From positions 1 to 10,786 of the forward strand of contig LCBU01000014.1 of the NCBI GenBank assembly GCA_000997405.1: 10,786 bases of DNA, written 5' to 3'. The translations under genes and the position numbers were made by a program. The notes under the pieces are model-generated. The model did no database searches. It saw only the letters and a program-made list of their open reading frames with translations, and was not told the DNA's origin. Shown here in pieces: positions 1-7,347 of this stretch. Source of the stretch: Candidatus Woesebacteria bacterium GW2011_GWA1_41_7 (GTDB lineage Bacteria > Patescibacteriota > Microgenomatia > UBA8517). Position 1 is the first letter of the stretch. Each line of letters begins with the position of its first letter.

Positions 1-1613
1 ATCCAAAGGTGGTCTATTGAACCTAAATATGCGAATTTCTCAACTTCGCGCATAACGGTTGAGGTTAAATCCTTTTCTCTTTTTTCATAAATGTCGGCAA
101 AAATCGAATTAAGAAAATCTTTTATTTTTTCCTGCGACTCCAGATTTGAAATCTGAGAAGTAATTCTTTTTAACGAAGCGTCATCAAAGGGAATTATTTC
201 GGCAAGGCTTATGGCAATCCTTTCCGCGTCAACTTTTCCGTCAACTTCCAAGCTTTCTATTTCGGAGATTTTCTCAATTTGATCCTTTACCTTATTCTGA
301 ACTTCTTCTTTAACATCTTTCGATTCTAAAATTTTACGCCTGAGTTTATAGATAATTTCCCTTTGCTGATTTGCAACATCATCAAACTCAACCAGACGTT
401 TTCTGACATCAAAGTGAAATCCTTCAACTTTTACCTGTGCTTGCTCAATTGCACGGCTAATCAACGAATTTTCAATCGGTTGATTTTCGGGAAGACTTAG
501 CCTGTCCATAATTCCGCCAATTTGTTCTCCACCAAAAATTCTCATCAAATCGTCTTCCATTGACAGATAAAAGCGTGAACTTCCGGAGTCTCCCTGACGG
601 CCGGATCTTCCTCTAAGCTGATTGTCTACTCGTCTTGCCTCGTGGCGCTCCGTACCTATTATGTGAAGTCCTCCGGCGTTAATAACTTTTTCGTGTATTT
701 TTTCCCATTCCTTATAAGCAGATGATGACCTATATTCATCCTCGTTTTTTCCCGGAATCCTGTCGGGAAGCGCTCCGCCAAGAACGATGTCAACACCACG
801 ACCCGCCATGTTGGTGGCAACAGTAACCGCGCTGGGTTTTCCTGCTTCGGCTATGATTTCTGCCTCCTTTTCGTGATTTTTGGCGTTTAAAACATTGTGG
901 GTAATTTTCTTCCTTTTAAGATATTCCGAAATAATTTCGTTTTTTTCAATTGACGTGGTGCCCACCAGCACTGGCTGCCCTTTTTTATAACATTCTCCGA
1001 TTTCATCAACAATTGCGCCATATTTACCACGCAATGTTTTATAGATAACATCGGGCAAATCTTTTCTTACCATCGGCCTATGTGTCGGGATAACAATAAC
1101 GTCCAGTTTGTAAATTTTTCTAAACTCTTCTGCTTCTGTTGCGGCAGTTCCTGTCATACCGCTTAGGTGTTCATACATTCTGAAATAATTTTGGAAGGAA
1201 ATTGTTGCCAGGGTTTTACTTTCCTGCTGAATAGGAACACTTTCTTTTGCCTCAACCGCCTGATGAAGCCCATCACTCCAACGCCTGCCCACCATCAGTC
1301 TGCCTGTAAATTCGTCGACAATTACGACCTGATCTTCTTTAATGACATAGTCTTTGTCTTTTAAATACAAAGTTCTTGCGCGAAGTGCATTTTCAATATG
1401 GTGAATGGCCTCAAAATCTTTTTCATAAAGATTATCGACCCCCAGAATTTTTTCTACCCGGGTAATTCCCATTTCGGTCAAGCTTGCACTTTTGGATTTT
1501 TCGTCGATTTTGTAATCCGTATCGGGATTTAACTTATCAACCATCTCCGCAAACTTGTAGTATTTTTGTGTCGGTTCGGTATCGGGCGCCGAAATTATTA
1601 AAGGTGTTCGGGC
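1..1613 (-). CDS. secA: SecA preprotein translocase ATPase, 3' part (frame-shifted from its 5' part; runs off the left edge)
   Basis: SecA is the cytosolic ATPase that drives unfolded proteins through SecYEG. Reading leftward from about 1613, one open frame starts at [10 protein letters not shown] and continues without a stop to the window edge at SIDHLW. Visible family landmarks are the pre-protein cross-linking region ([20 protein letters not shown]), [13 protein letters not shown], the NBD2 helicase motifs ([63 protein letters not shown]) and the start of the helical scaffold domain ([19 protein letters not shown]). In complete SecA the SIDHLW region is followed by roughly 100 more residues, so the 3' end lies outside. 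This frame has no start of its own near 1613. A stop lies just upstream in frame, and the first ATG is at 1544. It is therefore the continuation of the gene starting at 2179, displaced by a deletion. Identity is certain; whether the break is real is not. Confidence 0.93.
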
Positions 1614-2179
1614 TCGTCTCTTCTTTCCGAAACTTTAAGGTGGGCAAGTCTTTCATCACCATGGCTGGAATCGGTAAAATCCGGATCATAAATATATGAT
1701 TTTGTTTCCTGAACTATAGAACCCACACTCATTCCAAGAAGATGAAAAATTGGGGCATTCCATCCGGCATCACGTCTTGCCAGATAATCATTTACCGTCA
1801 CCAGATGAGCACCGCGCCCTGTAAGGGCATGTAAATAAAGTGCCGGAACAGCAGAAAGAGTTTTACCCTCACCGGTTTTTTGCTCGGCAACTTTTCCTTC
1901 GAATAATGCGACTGCAGCTATAAGCTGAACATCATAGTGTCTCTTTCCCAAAACACGGTAGGAGGCCTCACGTACCACTGCGTACGCTTCCGGTAAAAGA
2001 TTTTCCAGAGTCTCTCCTTTTTCGAGTCTTTTTTTAAACTCTTCTGTTTTTGCGGCAAAATCTTTATCTTTTAGCTTTTTAACTTTTGCTTCAAATGAAT
2101 TTATTTGCTCAACAACCTTACTGATCCTTTCTACTTCTCTTGCATTAACGTCCAATAATTTGGAAAAAATCTTTAACAT
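1598..2179 (-). CDS. secA: SecA, 5' part (193 codons, truncated by an out-of-frame deletion)
   Basis: This is the N-terminal part of SecA: a helical start ([19 protein letters not shown]), the Q-motif-like [20 protein letters not shown], Walker A GEGKT at about residue 102, and [21 protein letters not shown]. The insert-like [18 protein letters not shown] resembles SecA of candidate-phylum bacteria (from memory). After SERRD (codons ending near 1616) the family sequence normally runs through the YGTNNEFGFDYLRDN motif and Walker B (DEVDSILIDE) before ARTPLIIS. Here the frame reads DEPEHL and stops, while [10 protein letters not shown] continues one frame over. Aligning from memory to E. coli SecA, about 50 codons (near 148 nt) are absent. 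The start is 7 nt after the stop of the upstream membrane protein, with no Shine-Dalgarno; a weak TACAAT -10-like sequence lies 9 nt before the ATG. As written the product could not hydrolyse ATP. Confidence 0.93.
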   Translation of the reverse strand: MLKIFSKLLDVNAREVERISKVVEQINSFEAKVKKLKDKDFAAKTEEFKKRLEKGETLENLLPEAYAVVREASYRVLGKRHYDVQLIAAVALFEGKVAEQKTGEGKTLSAVPALYLHALTGRGAHLVTVNDYLARRDAGWNAPIFHLLGMSVGSIVQETKSYIYDPDFTDSSHGDERLAHLKVSERRDEPEHL

Positions 2180-2186
2180 ACGTGTA

Positions 2187-3707
2187 TCATTGTATACTTA
2201 TTTCAGGCCAAACCCAAGCACCCCTGGCGTCTTTATATGTCCAATAAACCGCGTCTTTGTGTCCTGAGACAATTGACCATATCCACACCCCGCCATCTCC
2301 ATAATTAATCCTCATTCTTGAAAGTCTTTGCAAAAAAGTTTTTCCATAAAACACTACCGGCTCTCCCGCAGATTCCGAAATCTTCCCGTCGCCCATCCGT
2401 TTAATTTCCAACGAATCACCATATAGGTCGAACATATATTTATCAAAAAGGACCCTGCTTTCGGAGTTTCCGACCTTACTTAGTGAGGTAATATGGTAAT
2501 TATTACCAACCACCAACAGGTATGGCGCGGCGATTGATTCCCTGGTAATAAAAATTCTTTTTCCATCATTTAAAAGGCCGTCAATCTGATTTATATCCCC
2601 GGACTCAAACCATAAAATTTTTCCATCATATTTTATAAACGGATAGTAATAATGGGATGCCAGAAGCACTTGACCTTTGGGAAGTTTATCTATACTTTTC
2701 TGCATGACAATAAGCGGCATATCCGGTGAGTTTTTATAGTATAAGAGAGCGTTGAGTCCTACTATCGGTAATAGAAATAGTATCAAAAATACGGACTTTT
2801 CCTTTAAATATTTGTATAAGGCTATTGATAATATAACACCGGCAAAAACAATTCTCCTCATCATAAGATCCCCCTCCCAATAAGCCCCGCCTACGGACAT
2901 CAGAAGAGCAAAAACAAACCATGCCACCCATTCTATTTTTGACCGCACGTTTTTAATTAAAAGGAATAGCAAAATAAATGGTGTAACACTTCCAAAACTG
3001 TTAATAAAAGCGACCCAAATGTTCCTGATAATTCTCAAAAAACCAAAAGAACTGTAAGCAAAAATCTGTTCCGTAGACCCACCGAAATCCTTTCTTATAA
3101 ATACATATATAAATGCGTAAAAAAGAACCGATAATGCAACCGATAAAAACGCAAGCTTTGCAAATCGGATGGTAATCTTTTTATCAATTTTTAATTCCTT
3201 TTTGAGAAGTATCGGTATAAGAAAGATAGTCGGAATCCAATATAGGGCATCTACATGTACCCCCATCATTAAAAACAGAGTAAGCAAAAAGGCAAACGCT
3301 TTTCTTTCGATAAAAAAATATATTGCAAAAAGATAAAAAGTTAAAAGTACCGACTGAATCATCAAATTTGTATTAATAAGCCACACTCCCGGAAAAAGCA
3401 GAAATAGCAAAGCCGGAATCCAAAAATATTTTTCCTTACTGAAAATTTTCGCGCATATTTTGAACATTAAAATTGCTGAGATTACCCCAAAGATAAACGC
3501 CGTATAATTGGGAACCACTATGCGCGATGTCATCCAGAAAGTCGGAAGAAAAATCGGATGAATAGGAAAATGTCCCAAAGTAAAAACCTGTAAAAAAGAA
3601 TGTGTACTGACGATTTTTAAGTATTCTATCTGATCGTAGAAAAGAAGAACCTTTGGGGTAGTTAAAAATTCGGCAATAATTATTAAAGCAAATATTATTA
3701 TCTGCAT
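2187..3707 (-). CDS. Polytopic membrane protein, GT-C glycosyltransferase-like
   Basis: The 506-residue protein has about ten hydrophobic segments, roughly at residues 2-17, 66-88, 95-110, 115-133, 137-168, 183-204, 240-252, 258-274, 285-300 and 305-323. A soluble C-terminal part follows at about 325-506. After the first membrane segment lies a loop with D25, E28 (YDQIEY) and then H46 and H50 (GHFPIHP). An acidic pair plus His/Pro in the first extracytoplasmic loop is the arrangement of GT-C fold lipid-linked sugar transferases (compare the GT39 and DUF2723 families). An acidic WEGD sits at 277-280. The family assignment is inferred from this architecture, and donor and acceptor are unknown. 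A channel or O-antigen ligase-like protein is a less likely alternative. It lies 10 nt after the spermidine-synthase-like gene and 7 nt before secA, so it is probably co-transcribed with both. No Shine-Dalgarno is visible; the ATG at 3707 is chosen because it precedes the first membrane helix. Confidence 0.72.
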   Translation of the reverse strand: MQIIIFALIIIAEFLTTPKVLLFYDQIEYLKIVSTHSFLQVFTLGHFPIHPIFLPTFWMTSRIVVPNYTAFIFGVISAILMFKICAKIFSKEKYFWIPALLFLLFPGVWLINTNLMIQSVLLTFYLFAIYFFIERKAFAFLLTLFLMMGVHVDALYWIPTIFLIPILLKKELKIDKKITIRFAKLAFLSVALSVLFYAFIYVFIRKDFGGSTEQIFAYSSFGFLRIIRNIWVAFINSFGSVTPFILLFLLIKNVRSKIEWVAWFVFALLMSVGGAYWEGDLMMRRIVFAGVILSIALYKYLKEKSVFLILFLLPIVGLNALLYYKNSPDMPLIVMQKSIDKLPKGQVLLASHYYYPFIKYDGKILWFESGDINQIDGLLNDGKRIFITRESIAAPYLLVVGNNYHITSLSKVGNSESRVLFDKYMFDLYGDSLEIKRMGDGKISESAGEPVVFYGKTFLQRLSRMRINYGDGGVWIWSIVSGHKDAVYWTYKDARGAWVWPEISIQ

Positions 3708-3717
3708 AATTCTAAAT

Positions 3718-4353
3718 CTATTTGTGGCACAAAAACATTAAATTTGCCTCCGGATAAACCCAGTCCGCTTTCTTGAAAAAATTTTCAAGTTTTCTCCCAA
3801 ATTTCACTGCTTTTGGCCTATTATCTCCGAAATAAAGTCGGTTGAAAATAACCATTCCGCCGTCCGAAACAAAAGTGTTAATCTTGCTTAAAAAAGCCGA
3901 AGTTTCAAATTTCTCGGGGTATTTATCACCGTTATAGAGGTCAGCAATTATCAAATCAAAATGATTAATGGCTGATGATTGATACTTTATAAGATAGTCA
4001 AAAGCATCTCCGATTTTTGTATCAACATCAAACTCTCTAAGTCCCAGATATTTTTCACCAAGCTCTACCATTATCGGGTCTATATCTACTCCCGTAATTT
4101 TTGCTTCCGGCCATTTCTTTCTAACAAGTTTTGCCACCGTTCCGCCTCCCAAGCCAAGAATCAGACAATGGTTAATCGTTGATGGTTGATGATTAATGCG
4201 ACGCAAGGTTTGTTTCCAAATTGTTTCAACAATCCCGCCGGATTGGGTCAGGCCGTCTGATTGGATATAAGTTCCCATACCCAAAGTACTCATGACTTTC
4301 AAGTTGCCGTTAAATTCTGATTTTTTTTCCTCGATAACTTTCGTTCCAAGCAT
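3718..4353 (-). CDS. Spermidine synthase-like (PABS-fold) methyltransferase-superfamily protein
   Basis: The 211 residues contain a class I Rossmann core: motif I LGLGGGTV (66-73), acidic strand 2 VDIDP (89-93), GDAFDYL (115-121) and strand 4 DLIIADLYNGDKYP (133-146). The preceding part, KSEFNGNLKV and IQSDGLTQSG, matches the short beta-strand lead-in of spermidine synthases. True spermidine synthases carry a D-(S/T)-(S/T)-D-P motif at strand 4. Here it reads ADLYNGD, and the usual Tyr-His-Glu of the substrate-gate region is ETIW. Transfer of aminopropyl groups is therefore doubtful, and the protein belongs to the broader SpeE-like group. At about 200 residues it is shorter than the usual 280-300. 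Two short in-frame inserts, INHQPSTINH (53-62) and QSSAINH (125-131), come from related DNA repeats. First gene of the minus-strand run; TATAAT lies 5 nt before the ATG. Confidence 0.75.
   Translation of the reverse strand: MLGTKVIEEKKSEFNGNLKVMSTLGMGTYIQSDGLTQSGGIVETIWKQTLRRINHQPSTINHCLILGLGGGTVAKLVRKKWPEAKITGVDIDPIMVELGEKYLGLREFDVDTKIGDAFDYLIKYQSSAINHFDLIIADLYNGDKYPEKFETSAFLSKINTFVSDGGMVIFNRLYFGDNRPKAVKFGRKLENFFKKADWVYPEANLMFLCHK
3961..3980 (-). repeat. Copy B of a short AATCATCA-type repeat inside the spermidine synthase-like gene
   Basis: On the minus strand this reads AATCATCAGCCAT followed by TAATCAT. The first 13 bases match the copy at 4168-4194 with a single mismatch. It encodes QSSAINH directly ahead of Rossmann strand 4, so it falls at a loop and keeps the frame. 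Confidence 0.5.
4168..4194 (-). repeat. Copy A of a short AATCATCA-type repeat inside the spermidine synthase-like gene
   Basis: On the minus strand this reads AATCATCAACCAT, then CAACG, then ATTAACCAT. It contains tandem CATCAAC-type units bounded by inverted TTAATC and GATTAA. It encodes INHQPSTINH immediately before strand 1 of the Rossmann fold, where the family has only a short loop. Its likeness to copy B suggests a dispersed simple repeat inserted twice in frame. Confidence 0.5.
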
Positions 4354-4358
4354 AGTTT

Positions 4359-4387
4359 ATTATACTTGTTTCGGATTTTGTTTGGTG
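4359..4387 (-). promoter_or_regulatory. Promoter of the minus-strand run (spermidine synthase-like, GT-C-like, secA), apparently leaderless
   Basis: A consensus -10 TATAAT (4359-4364) lies 5 nt before the ATG at 4353, so transcription should start at or next to the start codon. The -35 position at a 17-nt spacing (4382-4387, CACCAA) is poor. It is back to back with, and overlaps, the rarA promoter. Confidence 0.6.
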
Positions 4388-4394
4388 ATATAAA
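4366..4394 (+). promoter_or_regulatory. rarA promoter, apparently leaderless
   Basis: TTGTTT (4366-4371) and TATAAA (4389-4394) are separated by 17 nt. The ATG at 4401 is 6 nt after the -10, so the predicted transcription start coincides with the start codon and no Shine-Dalgarno can be present. The -35 sits next to the opposing -10 at 4359-4364, so polymerases are unlikely to occupy both sites at once. Confidence 0.65.
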
Positions 4395-4400
4395 TTACTC

Positions 4401-5576
4401 ATGGCAAACGTACCGTTACCGGAACTTTTAAGACCCAAAACTTTGAAAGAATTTGTGGGTCAGGAAAATTTGGTGGGAAAGGGCGGAATTGTAAAAATAC
4501 TTCTTGAAAATTCTGCCAAGGAAAGTTTTTTTCCCTCGCTTATCTTTTGGGGACCTCCAGGAACCGGTAAGACAACTTTGGCACGTATTATTGCAGGATC
4601 TTTAAAACGCGAGTTTTTTGAATTTTCAGCGGTTAACGCTAAGGTAAAGGATATCGAGTCTCTGATAAATGACCAAAAGCAACTGAAACTTATTAACGCT
4701 CCGATTATTTTTTTGGACGAAATTCACCGGTTTAACAAAGCCCAACAGGATAAGCTTCTGCCCCATGTGGAACATGGTGACATAATTCTAATTGGTGCTA
4801 CAACCGAAAACCCGTCTTTCGAGGTAATAGGTCCGCTTCTCTCCAGATGCCGCGTCTTAATTCTTAACCAACTTTCCGAGAAAGATCTGCTTAAAATTTT
4901 GGGTAAGGCCTTAAAGCACCTTAAGAAAAAATTAAATATTAAGGCTGAGGAATTTCTATTGGGAGCCTCAAACGGCGATGCCCGGGTAATGCTTAATGTT
5001 CTGGAAATTGCGGCTAGCCTTGCTGTATCCCAAACCATTAAAGTCCCCGATCTTGAAACAGCACTGCAACGCCGTCAGTATACTTTTGACAAACGGGGCG
5101 AGGATTTTTATAACATAATATCCGCCTTTATCAAATCCATGCGGGCTAGTGACGTGGATTCCGCATTATATTACCTAGCCAGAATGGTTGCGGCAGGCCA
5201 AGACCCTTTATACATCGCCAGACGAATGGTTGTATTTGCAAGTGAAGATGTCTCTTCCCCCACCGCATTAGTAGTTGCCAATGCGGTTTTTCAGGCATGT
5301 AACACTATTGGCTATCCGGAATGCCAGGAAAACCTGGCCGCAGGAGTTGTTTATCTGGCAACAGCCAAAAAAGACCGCTCCGCTTACAATGCCTATATGC
5401 AAGCTTTGTCTGATGTTAATAAATATGGAAACCTTCCCGTTCCCCTTAAAATCAGAAACCCTGTGACAAAACTGATGAAAGATGTGGGCTATGGTGAAGG
5501 CTATCAAAAATACGACATTGAAAGCTATCTGCCGGAAAAACTAATAGGAAAGAAATATTACAAATATGAAAAGTGA
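4401..5576 (+). CDS. rarA: Replication-associated recombination protein A (RarA/MgsA AAA+ ATPase)
   Basis: This 391-residue clamp-loader-like AAA+ ATPase acts at stalled replication forks and, in the family, interacts with SSB and primed DNA ends. Visible features are the N-terminal RPKTLKEFVGQENLVG, Walker A GPPGTGKT (51-58), Walker B IIFLDE (102-107) with the following IHRFNKAQQD, sensor 1 GATTEN (132-137) and the arginine finger SRCR (148-151). The C-terminal tetramerisation region is also clear (FDKRGEDFYNIISAFIKSMR, ALYYLARMVAAGQDP, ARRMVVFASEDV, and YLPEKLIGKKYY at the end). It is somewhat shorter than the E. coli and B. subtilis proteins (about 420-450). The difference comes partly from a compressed loop after ASEDV and from the lack of an N-terminal extension. 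The ATG at 4401 fits both the family start and the leaderless promoter. Its end overlaps the Nudix gene by 11 bp, implying translational coupling. Confidence 0.96.
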   Translation: MANVPLPELLRPKTLKEFVGQENLVGKGGIVKILLENSAKESFFPSLIFWGPPGTGKTTLARIIAGSLKREFFEFSAVNAKVKDIESLINDQKQLKLINAPIIFLDEIHRFNKAQQDKLLPHVEHGDIILIGATTENPSFEVIGPLLSRCRVLILNQLSEKDLLKILGKALKHLKKKLNIKAEEFLLGASNGDARVMLNVLEIAASLAVSQTIKVPDLETALQRRQYTFDKRGEDFYNIISAFIKSMRASDVDSALYYLARMVAAGQDPLYIARRMVVFASEDVSSPTALVVANAVFQACNTIGYPECQENLAAGVVYLATAKKDRSAYNAYMQALSDVNKYGNLPVPLKIRNPVTKLMKDVGYGEGYQKYDIESYLPEKLIGKKYYKYEK

Positions 5577-6075
5577 GATTCTTGAAGCGAAAGGAAAAGC
5601 TCTAAACCCCCTGCGACAAGCAACTTTAGTTTTCCTTGTTAAAGAAAATCAAATTCTTTTAGCAATGAAAAGGCGGGGATTTGGAGTAAATTTATGGAAC
5701 GGAGTAGGAGGAAAAATAACTGACGGGGAATCAGTTGAGAATGCTGCAAAAAGAGAGGCAAATGAAGAAATTGGGATAAATCTTCTCTCGATAAACAAAG
5801 TGGCTACATTAAATTTCTATTTTTCTGACAAACCTGATTGGAATCAGCAAGTAGTTGTTTATCTGTCTGACAGTTGGAATGGCACACCCAAAGAGTCTGA
5901 GGAAATGTCACCGAAGTGGTTTGATATCAATGAAATCCCATATGACAAAATGTGGGATGACGATATTCACTGGCTGCCGGACGTCCTTAAAGGAATTAAT
6001 ATAGAAGCCGATTTTTTATTTAACGAAGAACAAAAAATGATAGAAAAAGACGTAAGGAAAATTACCTTGCGCTGA
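5566..6075 (+). CDS. MTH1-like Nudix hydrolase, probable 8-oxo-dGTP diphosphatase
   Basis: The Nudix box is complete: G49-X5-E55-X7-R63-E64-X-X-E67-E68-X-G70 (GKITDGESVENAAKREANEE, then IG). Around it, KRRGFGVNLWNGVGGK, TPKESEEMSPKWF and IPYDKMWDDDIHWLPDVL follow human MTH1 (NUDT1) closely. W130, D132 and D133 match the MTH1 residues W117, D119 and D120 that recognise the oxidised purine. The inferred role is hydrolysis of oxidised purine nucleoside triphosphates, to keep 8-oxo-G out of DNA; substrate range cannot be read from sequence. The gene overlaps rarA by 11 bp, with only a distant AGGAAAG (5546-5552) as a possible ribosome site, so coupling is likely. Its 3' end overlaps the convergent serS by 14 bp. 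The 169 residues suit the MTH1 type (about 156) plus a short N-terminal extension. Confidence 0.9.
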   Translation: MKSEILEAKGKALNPLRQATLVFLVKENQILLAMKRRGFGVNLWNGVGGKITDGESVENAAKREANEEIGINLLSINKVATLNFYFSDKPDWNQQVVVYLSDSWNGTPKESEEMSPKWFDINEIPYDKMWDDDIHWLPDVLKGINIEADFLFNEEQKMIEKDVRKITLR

Positions 6076-7303
6076 TTTTTTCCTTCCCCATCCATTTTTG
6101 AAGAACTTCGGGGATTTTCACACTTCCGTCTTCCTGCTGATAATTTTCCAAAATTGCTACGGGAACTCTTGACATCACAACCGCCGTGCCGTTTAACATG
6201 TGCACATATTCTGTTTCCCCTGCATCATTTCTAAATCTAATATTTAAATTCCTTGCCTGATAATCGGTTACGTTGGAGGTAGAAGTCACCTCTCCGTAGT
6301 CCTGTCTTCCGGGCATCCAGGCTTCGATATCAAACTTTCTTGCGGCCATTGCACCCAAATCCCCCGTACACATTTCGACAACTCTATAAGGAATCTCCAG
6401 ATCTTGGAAAATTTCCTCCTCGAGACTTAATATTTCTTCATGGAATTTTTCTGAATCTTCAGGTTTGCAATAAATAAACATTTCTGTTTTTGTGAATTGG
6501 TGCACCCGGTATAAGCCCTTTGAGTATTTGCCATAAGCACCGGCTTCCTGCCTGAAGCAGTGAGAATACCCCACATATTTCAAGGGAAGTTTTTCCTCCG
6601 GAATAATTTCGTCTGAGTGTGCACCTGCCAGGGTTACTTCTGCAGTAGCAATAAGTCCCAGGTCCGTACCATCAATAGTATAAGTCTGTGCCTCCTGTCC
6701 TTTCGGAGAGTAACCCGTACCAAGATAGTATCTGCTTTTGGCCAAATCCGGAGTCATGACCGGTAAATATCCTTTTTTTGCAAGTTTATCCAAAACAAAA
6801 TTAGTTAAAGCCAATTCCAAAAGGACCCCGTCGCCATATAGAAAAAAGAATTGAGACCCTGTTACTTTTGCCCCTGTCTCAAAATCCAAAATTTTTAAGT
6901 TCTTACCGATTTCCAAGTGATCTTTTGCTTTAAAACTAAACTTCTTTGGTTCTCCCCAAGTCCTTATTTCAGCGTTTTCTTTATCACTCCTGCCAACCGG
7001 GGATTTTTTGGAGGGAAGATTGGGAATTCTAAACAAGATCTCTTTATATTCTTCCTGAATCTCCTCCAATTTGGGTTCTTTATCTTTTAGTTCTTCTTTG
7101 ATCTTCTTACCTTCATCTGAAGGTTTTTTTTCTTCAGCAATTCGGTTGCGTCTTGCACGAAGTCCTTCAACTTCCAGAAGCAATTTTCTTCTTTTTTCAT
7201 CAAGATCAAGTACTTTATCTATTAAAGTAATATCAAATCCTTTACTTTCAACTCCTTTTTTAACCAAATCTTTATGTTCGCGGATGAAGTTAATGTCTAG
7301 CAT
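6062..7303 (-). CDS. serS: Seryl-tRNA synthetase
   Basis: SerRS charges tRNA-Ser (and tRNA-Sec where present) with serine. The 413 residues have the expected order. A start of MLDINFIREH leads into a charged antiparallel coiled-coil arm (about 30-100) that grips the tRNA long variable arm. The class II core follows: motif 1 around GYLPVMTPDL (178-187), the serine-site TAE (220-222), motif 2 with HCFRQEAG and RVHQFTKTEMF (248-276), and motif 3 NGTAVVMSRVPVAILENYQ (371-389) with its Arg at 379. Family members often have NGSGLAVGR at the start of motif 3; the NGTAVVMSR version keeps the Arg. The end, EDGSVKIPEVLQKWMG, is typical. Length is normal. The start at 7303 is supported by a promoter whose -10 lies 6 nt upstream. 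Confidence 0.98.
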   Translation of the reverse strand: MLDINFIREHKDLVKKGVESKGFDITLIDKVLDLDEKRRKLLLEVEGLRARRNRIAEEKKPSDEGKKIKEELKDKEPKLEEIQEEYKEILFRIPNLPSKKSPVGRSDKENAEIRTWGEPKKFSFKAKDHLEIGKNLKILDFETGAKVTGSQFFFLYGDGVLLELALTNFVLDKLAKKGYLPVMTPDLAKSRYYLGTGYSPKGQEAQTYTIDGTDLGLIATAEVTLAGAHSDEIIPEEKLPLKYVGYSHCFRQEAGAYGKYSKGLYRVHQFTKTEMFIYCKPEDSEKFHEEILSLEEEIFQDLEIPYRVVEMCTGDLGAMAARKFDIEAWMPGRQDYGEVTSTSNVTDYQARNLNIRFRNDAGETEYVHMLNGTAVVMSRVPVAILENYQQEDGSVKIPEVLQKWMGKEKISAR

Positions 7304-7309
7304 TGTCTA

Positions 7310-7338
7310 ATTATATCAACATTCTGGAATGGGGCAAA
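7310..7338 (-). promoter_or_regulatory. serS promoter, apparently leaderless
   Basis: A consensus TATAAT (7310-7315) is 6 nt before the serS ATG. A TTTGCC -35 (7333-7338) lies at 17 nt, and TTGCCC at 16 nt is the other choice. It fills the 44-bp gap after the HD-domain gene, so serS has its own promoter. Confidence 0.65.
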
Positions 7339-7347
7339 AGTATTTCG

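Noticed and set aside
1598..1613. Programmed frameshift, intein or intron as the explanation of the secA break
   Set aside because: Coding sequence is missing rather than added, and the lost part contains catalytic residues, so recoding or splicing could not restore SecA.
1167..1699. Plus-strand open frames at 1167-1364 and 1484-1699
   Set aside because: They are antisense shadows of secA, with no family resemblance or ribosome site.
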